This document shows positions 12,301 to 22,799 of a DNA stretch of 64,000 bases, piece by piece. The notes under the pieces are model-generated. The model did not search any database. It worked only from the letters and a program-made list of their open reading frames with translations, and had not been told where the DNA came from. The position numbers and the translations under genes are program-made. The stretch comes from Oreohelix idahoensis (taxonomy: Eukaryota; Mollusca; Gastropoda; Stylommatophora; Oreohelicidae). Position 1 is the stretch's first letter. Every line of letters begins with the position of its first letter. Location of the stretch: positions 550,001-614,000 of the forward strand of contig JAMPIV010021215.1 in assembly GCA_024509875.1 (NCBI GenBank), given 5' to 3'.

Positions 12301-12605
12301 TAGTTTACCTGTCTCGTACATTGTCCTGACATTCCAAAATCCTATTCTTGTATCCTGTTTTGCGGTCAGGACATCCGTTTTCATGTCAGTGGCTTCCTTT
12401 CGGCTTTCACCACTGACAGTCATACGAGCCACAGACTCCGAATGTCCATCCCGCAGCAAAGTTTGTTCATTTGATGTTGTTTCCGTAACTTCATTATTTT
12501 TTTTACATAGACAGGGGTGTCAGCCCTATGCTAAAACCCCCAACCTGGAGGACCAGGGTACCAGCTTTTGTCTGACCCCTAACCACACAGACCAGTCCAG
12601 CTTGG
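9387..12605 (-). mobile_element. RTE-A: full-length RTE-clade non-LTR retrotransposon
   Basis: A 3,219-bp insertion on the minus strand bounded by the 12-bp TSD TTTTGAAGTTAT at 9375-9386 and 12606-12617. Its length fits RTE elements, which are usually a little over 3 kb with one main ORF. The 3' end carries a GAAGAAGAAAGAAGA tail. The 5' leader (about 12460-12605) includes GGTTGGGGG and an AGGGCTGACACCCCT hairpin that has a counterpart in RTE-B. It inserted between two older LINE remnants. Confidence 0.9.
9430..12423 (-). pseudogene. RTE-A ORF: endonuclease-reverse transcriptase, one nonsense codon
   Basis: This protein nicks the target DNA and copies the element RNA into it. The N-terminal apurinic-type endonuclease (EEP) shows GFWNVRTM, ISESRWTG, MGDLNAKVG and GSDHHLVV. 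The RT shows VKLPKKGDLSDCNNWRGI, EQAGFRKNR, NFVDFEKAFDS, GVRQGCPLS and the catalytic HADDIALL. The C-terminus has TYLGSIV, LLYGAECW and GHVLRRDPDAITR. The first ATG of the frame is at 12421-12423; the frame is open upstream to a stop at 12520 but has no earlier ATG. One TGA at 9565-9567 replaces the Trp expected after GRPKTT, and 44 more codons then follow in frame to TGA at 9430-9432. Losing those residues may or may not abolish activity. Otherwise it is intact, so the insertion is fairly recent. Confidence 0.9.
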
Positions 12606-12617
12606 TTTTGAAGTTAT

Positions 12618-13690
12618 GCACAGCTATAAACTTTTATTTTTTTTCTTCTTCTTCTTCGTACACTCTCAGACGTCCACTTGAATGTTCTCAAAGAAAGCAG
12701 TAGTCAGTTTGAGGCTATTTGAATCCCCGTAAAGCTTTTCCACGAAAGGAGCTGGCGTCGGCCATATACACTTTCTCTGTGCCGCATATAAGGGGCAACT
12801 TTGAAGCAGATGTTCAGCAGTCATTTTATCAGTGCCACAGCTACACTGATCTGTAGTTCCTATCTTTAGCTTGTTGAATAGATGGTATCTCAATCTGTTG
12901 TGGCCAGTGCGGAGTCTGAAGATTACCACTTGTTCTCTTCTGTGGAGCTGGTAGTAAGCATCATTCTGTGTGTGCCCTGGATGTTCTACATTGCATTTGT
13001 TTCTGTATATGATTCTGATAAAACTCTTTGCCTCCTCAAAAGTTATGCTTGCATCAGCCTGAGGTAGATGTGAACCTTCTTTTGCCATTCTGTCAGCCTT
13101 TTCATTGCCGATGATGTTACAATGAGATGGGATCCATTGGATCACAACACTTTTGAATCGTTGACAAAGTTTGTGGAGCACTATTCTGAGATCATCCAGG
13201 TCTGTATTATTTTGGCTTTTCAACGTTGCAATTACTGACTGTGCATCAGTAAAGAAAGCAACTTGTCTCTCTGTGCTTTCTTCTGTTAATATAACCTCTG
13301 CTGCAGTTTTCAAGGCCTCTGCCTCTGCTCTGAAGTTACTTGAGAATTTTCCTGTCGCCACTGACAGCCTTTTTTCTGCACCACTGCTTAAGGTCAGAAA
13401 GACACACCCACCTCCATTATCTGTTGCATTTGTTGCTGATCCAACTGTGTATGCATGGGTCCAGGTGTTGCGTGGGTAATATTTCTGTACGTATTTTGTC
13501 GCTATGGATTTTCTATCTGTTGCAGTTTGGCTCTTTTTTCTTTCAATTCCAGGAATGTTTTCTATCATTTCAGGGAAACGATTTTGTTTCCAAACTGGAA
13601 GCTTGTGTGCAGTGTAGATGGGTTTAACAGTGGATATTTCATTTATAGAAACTGCTCTCATGTGGAAACTGCTCTGAACTTATTTTGATA
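12618..13690 (-). pseudogene. RNase H-bearing LINE, 3' fragment (RNase H + CCHC-like end)
   Basis: An open frame of 331 codons (13661-12666) encodes the tail of an I/Jockey-type LINE ORF2. RNase H motifs are recognisable: FRAEAEALKTAAE, AFFTDAQSVI, VIQWIPSHCNIIGNEKADR. After it comes a cysteine/histidine motif, CSCGTDKMTAEHLLQSC. The first catalytic Asp seems changed: the block reads YTVGSA where YTDGSA is usual, and the paralogue at 56147-56158 still reads TTDGS. The 3' end is GAGAGTGTAC followed by (GAA)n on the minus strand (12640-12670). The fragment is 5' truncated, lacking RT and endonuclease, and is related to the copy at 55935-57045. Confidence 0.85.
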
Positions 13691-13825
13691 ATGCCTAGTA
13701 ATAATAGTTTATCCTTCGCCTTTTCCTGTAGTTATTTTTTGTTTCAAAGCGTAAGAACGCATGCTGGGGAATACTGAAACTTACCGCTTGTTTTTTTTAC
13801 TTTCTCTAAAATAATATCCCAACTA
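13691..13825. other. Short unassigned spacer before the Tc1-like transposon
   Basis: No recognisable feature. It ends in the TA (13824-13825) that serves as the left target dinucleotide of the next element. Confidence 0.4.
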
Positions 13826-16018
13826 TAGTCCGTTCGGAAATTCGTGCCCACAGAAAGCGTCAATTTTCTCCAAAACTGTTTGTTGTATGGACATGAATTT
13901 TTGCATGCAGTCTTTGATTTTCCATGCAGTTAAGATTCTGCGATCATTACATCCACAGCTGTCGCGAAATTTGCAAAACGGCGATTTTCTTTGATCTTCT
14001 TGGAACATTTGCCTAAATCTGCCCGTAACATTAATTCTTACAGTAAATCACAACATTTGTGCGACAAGACGGTTCAAAGGCGTGTCCTAAATGTGTGATT
14101 GGTTGTTCACGTGATTTTGATACGAGGAATGATGTTCTGATAATGAACCATGATAGCAGTAAATCATCGGGAAGCTATGACAAATCGTAATTGTTTATGT
14201 GTTATTATAGATTGGCATATGAAAATTAGTTTATCACAAACGAAGGAATGCGATCGACGTGCCTCATTCCGAATCGGACGACTCCAATAAGTTCACAACA
14301 GTTATTGGTTTGATAAACTGCAAGCCATCTCGCTGCCAGTAACCTTCTTCTTCCTGTAGCACGTGTTCTTCACATTTAGCCCAGTACTCTGTGCCTATTC
14401 GTGAAAGGGCCTCACGAGTCATGTCTTTAACATCGCACATTTTAAAAGTGGTGTTCTGGGCGGCCACTTGCCCTTTAACTCTAGCCCAAACCAGCTCTAT
14501 TGGGTTAAGGTGAGAATGGTAAAGTGGGAGTCGAAGAGAAACATGACCCTGCTCTTGGATGATTTTATCAATCAGATACATTTTTGTCTTATTCCTCTGT
14601 CTCACAAGCTGCAATAACTCTGGTTTTAAATAGCTGTTGTCAGCGAAGATATTTTCATTCACAAGCCACCTCCAGATTTCGTCTTTCGTGCTTGCCGAAG
14701 TGGGAGCTTTATCCTCCTGCGCTAGAACATTATGATAGGACGCATTATCCATCACCAGGCAAGACGGCCTATCTAGAGTCGGGAGGAGTGTATACACTAT
14801 CCAATCTCGAAAAATTTGCCCATTCATTTCATTGTGGTAGTCCCTACCATCTACAGACTTTGATTGAAAATAAGCTCTGCATCACGGACAAGCCCATTCT
14901 GTCTGCTGCCAGCATGTGCTAATATAATGCGTTGACCTTTGCTGCTGGGAATTTTCCTTCTATGGTCTCCGTCAACAGATTGCCATTCTTTCTCGTTCGT
15001 ATGATGAGCATTTACTCAAGATTCGTCCAAATACACTATATCATAGCCGTCTTGCCTTCTCTCACGAATCTGCCTAAGGTATTTGCTTCGAGCTGCAACC
15101 AGATGTGGTTTTTCACATACAAAATTCCTTCCGCCATACGTTTTTCTAAAAGTGAAGCCGACACTTCTGACAAGTTGCCAAAGAGTTGTTTTTGAGACGT
15201 TAATATCGCATTCTGCTTGCAGCCGACTTTTCAGCATGCGGAAAGTAACAAGTTGATTGGCATTAAACATCTTCAAAATCAAACGTCTAATGACATCCTT
15301 GTCAAAATCATCTATTTCTTTCTTCCTTCCTTGCTTAACCGCAGCCTCTGTACAATCACCGTCTTGTTGTATCCTACGTCGAAAAGATCTTCTATCCACA
15401 CCCAGGGCCTTTCGTGTTCTCCTACCTGGTTCTTGGATGTCGTGGTATAAACAACCCATCTTAGCCTCTCTGCGAAAATGCCTGTACAATATAACAGTTA
15501 CCTTCTGCAAAGTGATAAATTTGCATTTCAGATTCATTGCGCTTTTCATAATTATGCAGTTTAGTTTATTAATATATTATACGCTGGTGTCGTTTTGTTT
15601 CGTTGCAGCCAACTCATTGCAATTAGCATACGCCGCTGAAATAATTACTCGCGACTGTGTACAATAGGTGCGCACACGTGCGGACATGTAGTCACTACAC
15701 TAATTCAAGCAAAAAAAATATTGAATAGCACATTTCATCGCTTGTGCTGTGCTGTAACAAAAATTAAGTGCGCAATTTTTGAACGGATCTTGTAACTTTC
15801 CTGTAGAACTAATAAAAATTAACCCAGACAACGGTAAGAGTTTTTTTATTATAACTTAAAGAAGAAAATTCGAACATGACATGAGTTTTGTAAGGGCAAA
15901 AAATATATTAATAACTGCATTGATATCAGTAGGGCACGTAGCAAATTTCAATAACATCCGTCAAGGGGTTGCAAAGTTACAACGTTCAATGTGTGGGCAC
16001 GAATTTCCGAACTGACTA
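13826..16018 (-). mobile_element. IS630/Tc1/mariner-superfamily DNA transposon with 27-bp TIRs
   Basis: The inverted repeats at 13826-13852 and 15992-16018 match in 26 of 27 positions (outer sequence TAGTC, inner end GTGCCCACA). They are flanked by TA at 13824-13825 and 16019-16020, as expected for this superfamily. The 2,193-bp element encodes one transposase on the minus strand, with about 410 and 440 bp of noncoding DNA between the gene and the TIRs. Near-identical TIRs suggest modest age, but the transposase is broken. Confidence 0.9.
14264..15549 (-). pseudogene. Tc1/mariner-like DDE transposase, broken by one stop and one frameshift
   Basis: The ATG is at 15547-15549. The N-terminal half is helix-turn-helix rich (RTRKALGVDRRSFRRRI, VSKTTLWQLVRSVGF). 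The catalytic triad is visible: first Asp in DIVYLDES (about 15020), second in CLVMDNASYH (about 14745) and Glu in HSHLNPIELVWARVK (about 14490). I count about 83 residues between the second Asp and the Glu, much longer than the 34-41 of ordinary Tc1/mariner enzymes. A TGA at 15016-15018 replaces the Trp expected after YLDES. The frame then continues to NQSL, where a one-base loss near 14865-14875 shifts it into the frame starting MNGQIF. With both breaks the gene cannot make active protein. Confidence 0.88.
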
Positions 16019-17739
16019 TAACATAATTACCGATGTATGTTACGTCGGTCGGTCACACTCAAAATAGAAACTCGCGCCAGAAAAAAAAAGTGCGCAACGC
16101 ACGGTGTGCAACTTGCGCGGCGTGGGTGTTATATAAAACAAATACTTTGGTTTTATTTTTTTTATTCTTTCACGAAATTAGTAGCGCTCGACAAAGAAAA
16201 AGTGCGTACAAATTGGTGTGCATGAGCCCTCACCCGATGTACAAATCATGAAAACTTGATAGTTTTTGTTAAAACCACTTATTATCAGGGAACCCTCTTT
16301 GAAAACAATCCACGCACTTTCACACGAAATGTTGTCATCAAAGAACTTTTAAATCGAATATAAAATAACATAATTCTCGCCGTTTGTACGTTGGTCACAG
16401 CTGAGGAATGCAACCGTGTTGAAAAATTGTATTGTTTCCATTATATATACTCTCCCGAAAATAGATACAATCAACAAAGAAAAGCGTTCAAATGACTGTG
16501 TTCATGAACAGTTTGATTAAACTGTATAATGGAAAGAAACCAAAAACACTCTAAGAATGTACTTCTATCTGCTCATCCGGGAACAGAAACAGCACACTAT
16601 ACTAAAAAACCCGTCAGGTTTGACGGGTTATTGCTAGTTTCAATAATAATTTTTAACGAATTTTGTCCGATACTGGAGACAAAACTGTTCGTGTACTGGA
16701 CCTTACATAAGAAAGACGACTATTTTATAGACAATTGAACATTTCTGTCACTTGAATAGATGTAAATACATGTATTTTTTATACTCCATGTGCAATGAAT
16801 ATCCACTTGTCATCAAGGTTTAAAACCACAACAAGAAAAGAAACAACGATTTCAACGTGTCTCTGCTTGTTTACAAGTACTAATTCATAATCGCATTGTG
16901 CTGCAAGTACAGTTAACTGTTTTAATTTTTATTTAATTATAAACAGTATCGTGATTTCTACGCAGTGCTTCTCAAATTGTATTATCTGATGTGGCGACTG
17001 TTTTCCCCCTAAATGCCTGGAAATTATGCCATATTATTATTTATGTACTGTATTCGCTACAGTATGTTTACACGTACTAACGTGCTATTGCATTGTTATA
17101 TTTTATATTTATTATACGGTGTGCTTCTGAAAAAATAAGTTACGTAATAATGTCGACTTTATCAATTGATAGTTATTCTTCACAGCATTACGATGGGATG
17201 GTTAAATTATTCGTTGTTTATTTCTGTCCTGGAAGCTTGCTACAAACTGGCGCTGGCCCGCACACCACCACTACAGTGCACGGACACGTATCGATCAGCT
17301 GGACCGTCAACTTATGTGGAACGTGGAATAGTGCAACGTTTGATTTCAATCTTAACTTCTTATTACTATATCTTTGTCTGCTACCTGCAGTCTCACATAT
17401 TTGTGTAGTGGCATTCTCATTAAAAACAGAGGGCAAAAAAAAAAGCTTTACATGGGGCCGATGTAGGATGCCAGGTTTTCACATTTGCAATATGGGACAA
17501 CTGTGGCTACCACATATAAGCTTCCGAAGGAAGGGAAAACAAATCTGAGCTTCCAAAAAATGGACAAAAGGAGCACACGTATACCAATGCCCTGGGGGCG
17601 GATACAGATTAGTGTAATCAGTTCTCACATTATTCTATCTATATATGCAAACAATAATTTCTGTGATTATGTTACTCAGTGAGTGCACGTTACCTTATTA
17701 ATAAAAACGAATACGCTTTGTCATTATTGTCTCAGAATT
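16019..17739. other. Unassigned AT-rich DNA
   Basis: No convincing gene. Short open frames here (for example 17093-17548) lack recognisable motifs and codon continuity. A small inverted motif, CCCGTCAGG-TTTGACGGG, lies near 16610-16627. Confidence 0.4.
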
Positions 17740-18160
17740 GGATCGTTTTTTTTCTCGTATTTTCTCTCTTTCTCCCCCATTCTCTAACTATTTCTCATTT
17801 TCCGAGCCTAGAAATCCGTACTACGTTCACTGTTTACATTTCCACACTTCGATTCATGTCAGGTCATCCCGAAAGATTAATTGAATCACTAAACGTGATA
17901 ATAACCAGATTGACTTGAAAGACGAACTTGAAATACGGGTTTAGTTGAATAACCATGTCTGTCTAGACGCGCAAACGGATTTGTATCGCTCCAGCGTTAA
18001 GGCAAACGATCTGATAAGCTATGTACTCAGACCTCCGAAATTACCAGTGATAATAATTACAGATAATCTCAATCTTGGGAGACATTTAAAGAAGTGAGTT
18101 AAAAAATGTGAACAGGAACATGACCGATAATCGACTGAAATAATCTCTTATATGGAACGT
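17740..18160 (+). repeat. Rep-1 dispersed repeat, copy I, left half
   Basis: Similar by eye to 42690-43074 and 61316-61640. Shared blocks include CTAAACGTGATAATA/CTAAAGCGTGATAATA, ATCTCAATCTTGGGAGACAT/AATCTTGGAAGACAT and CTTATATGGAA. It is interrupted at 18160 by a SINE and resumes at 21031. No protein is encoded. The family type is unknown. Confidence 0.6.
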
Positions 18161-18446
18161 GGGAGCTGCAGTAGCGCAGTGGTTAGTGCACTGGCTTCCT
18201 AGCTCGGTGGTCCATGGTTCGATCCCCAGTTGAGGTGGGATTTTGTCGCATAGAGATTTATGATCAATAAATTTTCTATATTCTTTCTTTTTCTACCCGT
18301 GTCCTCTACTTTATTATCGCTCTTTTATCCTTTTCCTGTTTTTCGCATTCGTTCGTTTGCGACTAAATATTACTTTCCCATTCAAACTTTCGCCTGTTTC
18401 TCTTCTCATTTAGTAACGCATTTTATTGCGTAATGTCAGTCCCTGG

Positions 18447-19020
18447 ATGTGACAAAATAGTGTGAGAATTCGGCTCGCCAGACATAGAGAGCAGACATTT
18501 GTCTACATTTTCATCTGACACGTGTTTTCTTCGGCTAAGTTTCTCGGCGTGAGGTGTGGAAACTGCCATCTGCATCGCTCAGAAATGAGACATGTCGGCG
18601 TGAGGTGTGAAGACGCGTTTTGGCAGTTATGGCCAGCGTCTAAGTATGTGAAGTGTTAAGAGGAGGGGGGAGACGGGGGTTTGTGAAAATAGCGCGCATC
18701 CTTTGTCTGTTTAAGATATAAACCAGAGTTTTAGACTTCATTCTTTCAGTACTCCGCAGTCAAGACTAGAACGATCTAGCGTTCGATTCCTAAAGATCTC
18801 TGTTGATAGAAGCATCATTTAGTTGGTCGATTGCCACCTAGCTTTCGATTCCTAAATCTCTGTTAATAGAAGCATCATTTAGTTGGTCGAAGTGGATTTA
18901 GTTCTTAGTAGTTCTGTGTTGAGGTAATGTTGAAGGTGGCTTCTGTGTTAAAATGGGTCATTACTTGTTGAACAATGTTCCATGTAATATGAATAAAGCA
19001 ATTATAAATTTCTGGCCATT
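18447..19020 (+). repeat. Possible solo LTR
   Basis: It starts TGTGACAAAATAG and has a G-rich run (GGAGGGGGGAGACGGGGG, about 18663), a TATA-like AGATATAAACC (about 18715) and a polyadenylation-type AATAAA near 18992. A 62-bp tandem duplication lies inside (18776-18837, then 18838-18890). The order U3-TATA-poly(A) signal resembles an LTR, but no TSD or partner supports it. Confidence 0.3.
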
Positions 19021-20571
19021 GCATTGCTTTTGATATGTTCATTTTTTCATTCAGTTATTTGCATCGTGCCTTCGATGGTAATTAAGCGAATGCGGGGTGG
19101 AAGATTTCGCACAATACTTGAACTTTGCAATTCGATTGACTTGATAAGTCATTTCATTGAGTCCACACATTTTAATGTACAGTTTCACACGTCAAGACAA
19201 TCCACACATGTTGATCATAAAAAGTACATATTACACTAGCTTGAATAGATATATATGTATATCAGTCCTTGTCCAATAAAACGAATTACTGTAGGCAGAA
19301 CGTCATAACTATATGTACGCGCGGTTGGGGATTCCAACAGCCGACAGTGAGATTATGCGTCTGACAATATAAAATATTATGGACTGTTAATTCATCCTTC
19401 CCTGAATTCAATTACGTACTAACCTTAATCATTTTATCTCTTCACAATAACAATGGACTGACCCATGTCCATACTTGAATAAAATATGTCTGTGCGGCAA
19501 TACTATGCCCAACACTGGAAGGAGAAAGGACACGTCTTTACAGCTTGACGGTCAACACAAAAAGCGTCCCGTATCTTAGTCACGGTGCGTGACCTATCAA
19601 CGCTAACACGTCACAAATCGATCGTGTACATAGCGTTCAGTAGTCCGTGAATTCTTAACATCAAATTATATTAAACGCTGTGACCCTAGAAATAGCACAC
19701 TGCCAACCATAGCAGACGACTTCAATAAAATACCGTAACAGGTAAATATATTATATATCTAGTAGTGTTGAGTGAGTCAGTGATAATCGCTTATTTCATT
19801 TCACTAGCTAGATTTCTGTGCAGAAGTAATTAAATTTATAAGTCTGTTATATTCTCTAGTTGAAGTGTTTCAGTGGAAAGCAGAATAAATTATAATTTCT
19901 AGCTTAAACTCATGCAGCTATAAATATATTTAATTAAATTGCTAGTAATCAGTCGAGAATATTTTAAACTAACTTATAACGGCACTGATTCATCATTGAG
20001 TATTGACGAAATACGTATGTATTTCTAATTCATGATGACTGATTTTATGAATATAATAGCTGTAAGTACGAATGCAAGCTAATGATCACGGCTGACTGAA
20101 TAGAGTGAATGCAGGACTGAGTGATTCCTTTATTGTTGTATTTTTGGCACCCATTTTGCTGTCTTAAATTTCTTTATGCAAGTTTTGTTGCTATCAATAT
20201 TTTCCTTAGGATAGATCCGAGTATCAAAGTCTGTTCATACTTTAAAGGGAAATCTTAGACTAAAGCATATGTATCCGTGACTCTTTGGGGCTATCACTTT
20301 TCTTCTAACAGGACTGTGGGCTATACATCGAGGGAAAAGATCATACCAATGGGTCTATCATTTTTGTAGCAATTCATTGATTTTATGGCTGTTTGTATCG
20401 TTTGATGTAAATTTAGGTGTTGTGATGGAATTTTATTATGATAATTAAAATTCACTTGAACTTAATCAGCGTGTCGGTCAGCGCGTTCCAAAATATCTAT
20501 ATAATCATTATGATAGTTTTTCCACGTCTGTGCGTCTAACTGTCGTCACTTGTGTGTGTGTGCACGTGAGT

Positions 20572-20573
<2 letters not shown>
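19021..20573. other. Unassigned AT-rich DNA within the 2.6-kb insertion
   Basis: No coding motif or RNA gene can be supported. GTGTGTGTGTGC precedes the TA tract. Confidence 0.4.

Positions 20574-20659
<86 letters not shown>
20574..20659. repeat. (TA)n microsatellite, about 86 bp
   Basis: Uninterrupted TA repeats. Any YIYIY-type reading frame here is an artefact. Confidence 0.97.
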
Positions 20660-20663
<4 letters not shown>

Positions 20664-20696
20664 ATATATTTTATAGACTGTCTGACTCCTCTAGAT

Positions 20697-20868
20697 CTGT
20701 TGTAGAAGATAGGCTGAAAGAGAGAAGATTCTCGATTTCAGGGACAGCCTCTATAAATTTCTACCATCTCACTCGTGGAAATCTATTTCTATTATCATCT
20801 TTCACTGAACTATCACTTATTCTAATCTATTCACAAGTCTTAATTCCCCTATCAAAAATCTACGACAG
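20697..20868. repeat. MITE-like unit with CTGTYGTAGA termini, copy 2
   Basis: The left end is CTGTTGTAGAAGATAGGC and the right end read in reverse is CTGTCGTAGATTTTTGATA. The interior matches the 6496-6674 unit (CACTCGTGGAAATCTATTTC). It lies at the right edge of the 2.6-kb insertion. Confidence 0.4.
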
Positions 20869-21030
20869 ATTTGTTAGACCACAAACGGCTCCGGGGTCGG
20901 CCCAGCCTCATGAATTGGGTGCCAGAGGAACTCTGGGAAGATTAAGGCTGACCACATTACACCTAGTGTGTCGATGGTCAAGAAAATATGGGCCTAACAC
21001 CATTTTCCCAATATGCATCAATGGGATTTT

Positions 21031-21740
21031 ATAAGGAAAGTGACTGTTTGAATTTCACAAACGTATTAGTCATGCAGAAAATTCTATGAAGAACGTTATT
21101 ATAACATGCACTTTGAATGCCATTGGCTGGCATTTGGGATGCGAATATACATTCGTTCTGAATGGAAGTTTTGTCAGAAACGCCATGCGGAAGCTTGGGC
21201 CGAAAGCTGCGATATAACGTAGCACATTTTAGACATACGACACTGCATTCCAAGATCGTCAGAGTAGACAAACCAGACAAAGCCAGGGAAGAATAGAGTC
21301 AGGATTCTGAAGTTATAGGACCGGACAAAACGTATTAGAGCATCTGCTGAAACATCAGTAGAAAATCGTCAATATTAATACGGAAACCGGATTCTACTGG
21401 ACCATTCACAAGTCACAGAGGGATTCTAAATAGAAATAATACCACAGACGCGAGTTCGAGTCATCTTCATCAAGTTGCCAAGACTATTCAACTGAGCAAG
21501 AAACCTAGAGTTCCCAAAAGTTATTGGGGTAAGTTGTAACATATATTTTATACTTTGAATTTGACATGCTTGAACTTGCTGATGGTTAAACAGGTCCTTA
21601 CGAGGCTGACAACCTCAGCATGTGAAAATGATATATTCACGAACCATCACAGCAAAGCGCTGGCGTTCGTACTAGTTCTCACTGGGAACCAAAAGCAGAC
21701 GTAACCCCAGACTCCAATTGGAGCAGGGAGTGGATGATGA
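21031..21740 (+). repeat. Rep-1 dispersed repeat, copy I, right half
   Basis: Matches 53521-54005 and 61660-62340. Shared blocks: ACTTTGAATGCCATTGGCTGGCATTTG (shared over 20 bases), GGACCGGACAAAAC, AGTTGCCAAGACTATTC and GAGGCTGACAACCTCAGCAT, the last containing a GAGG/CCTC hairpin. It ends in a TGATGATGATGA tail near 21733. No ORF. Confidence 0.65.
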
Positions 21741-22348
21741 TGACTAGCGAAATTATAAACACGATGATTTGTTATTAATAGAAAGAAGGGGAAGTGTGCC
21801 AGCCAATCAAAAGACGCGAGCTCAATGCTGCCGATCGATATTGTTATGGCGTCTACTCGGAGAATGAAGTGTGTAAATTCTAAGATGGATTTGTGTATCG
21901 TATAAGCTAATGCAGTGACAGAAAGTGATGGAAGTTATTTCATTTTTTGAAGGAAAACTCCAACTCTACGCATACCTAAGAAATAGTGGATGGACGGATT
22001 ACATTTGGAGAAATGTGCATGTGAAGGCGTAAATATAACGAACTCTGCTTTGTTGATCAACTTTAAAAATTGGTTTAAAATCAAAATCAGAGTCAATTGT
22101 GGAAAACTGCATATAGAATGAAAGCAGAAATTCTGGGAAATGGAAGGAGATAAATTAAAAAGTCATGGATAACCAGGTTAAGATGCACGAAGAAGATGTT
22201 TGAAACACAGCTCACACGGAAAGATACATTTTACTTACTTTCCTTTTAGCTAAAGAAACGGGCTGAGACTAAGCTACCAAACCTTGGCCTCCGACACGCT
22301 CCCGCTCGGCCTATAAAAAGGAGCAGCGGAATTTTCAAAATACACGTG
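21741..22348. other. Unassigned flank left of Gmr1-B
   Basis: It contains CCTATAAAAAGGAGCAGC (about 22311-22328), a TATA-box-like sequence that could belong to an older LTR into which Gmr1-B inserted. No coding motif is identified. Confidence 0.35.
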
Positions 22349-22523
22349 TGTTACAACTGGAATAAATATAGAGGATCATGCAGGATACGCGAATGATGGT
22401 AGGTTTTCAGTCAGGACATTATGGTCAGTATACATAACAAAAGCCGGCAGGTGAACAGGTCCACGGGAAAACATGGTTGACATTTAATAAATAAAGTGGG
22501 AGCCGCGCTAGCGTAGTGGTTAC

Positions 22524-22706
22524 TGTAATATGAATACATTAAAGTACGAACCACACATTGTGATATAATGTGAATCTTGACATGTACGATATTCTGTAAA
22601 TAAACATGGCTATGAACTGAACATGCTTTTACTGAAACCCTTCTGAAACGTGTGTGCTTGTGTAGATGACGAGGTAATGCTTATATACATACATCATAAC
22701 ATTACA
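22524..22706 (+). repeat. 5' LTR of the gypsy element
   Basis: 183 bp, TG...CA ends. It contains AATAAA near 22599 (TGTAAATAAACATGG), a likely polyadenylation signal, and TATATACATACAT near its end. Confidence 0.95.
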
Positions 22707-22724
22707 TGGTGGCAGCGGTCGATA
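22707..22724 (+). promoter_or_regulatory. Primer-binding site
   Basis: TGGTGGCAGCGGTCGATA begins immediately after the 5' LTR. The TGG complements a tRNA CCA end, as gypsy elements require. I cannot name the tRNA from sequence alone. Confidence 0.75.
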
Positions 22725-22799
22725 CCGGACTGACGCAAAACAGCTACACGATAACACGTGAGTACAGTATTCGGCTAATTTTCGTCATCGAAGTCAGCC

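Larger units (their letters stand above)
18244..20868. mobile_element. 2.6-kb insertion inside SINE copy 2, type uncertain
   Basis: Defined by the split SINE: copy 1 reads GGGATTTT directly into TAGGCC, whereas here 2.6 kb intervene. The left end is GTCGCATAGAGATTTATGAT; the right end read in reverse is roughly CTGTCGTAGATTTTTGAT, so the ends are loosely inverted. GATTTT/GATTTG could be the TSD. The interior holds an LTR-like block, a (TA)n tract and a MITE-like unit. No coding sequence is seen. It may be more than one insertion. Confidence 0.45.
18161..21030 (+). repeat. tRNA-headed SINE, copy 2, split by a 2.6-kb insertion
   Basis: The head (18161-18243) has TAGCGCAGTGGTTAG and the B box GGTTCGATCCC. 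The body resumes at about 20869 (ACAAACGGCTCCGGGGTCGG) and ends near 21030 with CAATATGCATCAATGGG, matching copy 1. Flanks 18150-18160 and 21031-21041 (ATATGGAACGT and ATAAGGAAAGT) are an 11-bp TSD with two mismatches, so both parts come from one insertion into Rep-1. Confidence 0.75.

Noticed and set aside
17093..17682. Possible THAP-like zinc finger fragment
   Set aside because: Only a vague resemblance in two different frames; the required C-x-C...C-x2-H pattern is not present.
21890..22200. Possible degenerate protein around 21935-22200 (plus strand)
   Set aside because: Several stops and no motif I recognise; not enough to support a gene.
22311..22328. TATA box of a host gene (CCTATAAAAAGGAGC)
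   Set aside because: No coding sequence follows; Gmr1-B begins about 20 bp downstream. It may be an old LTR promoter.
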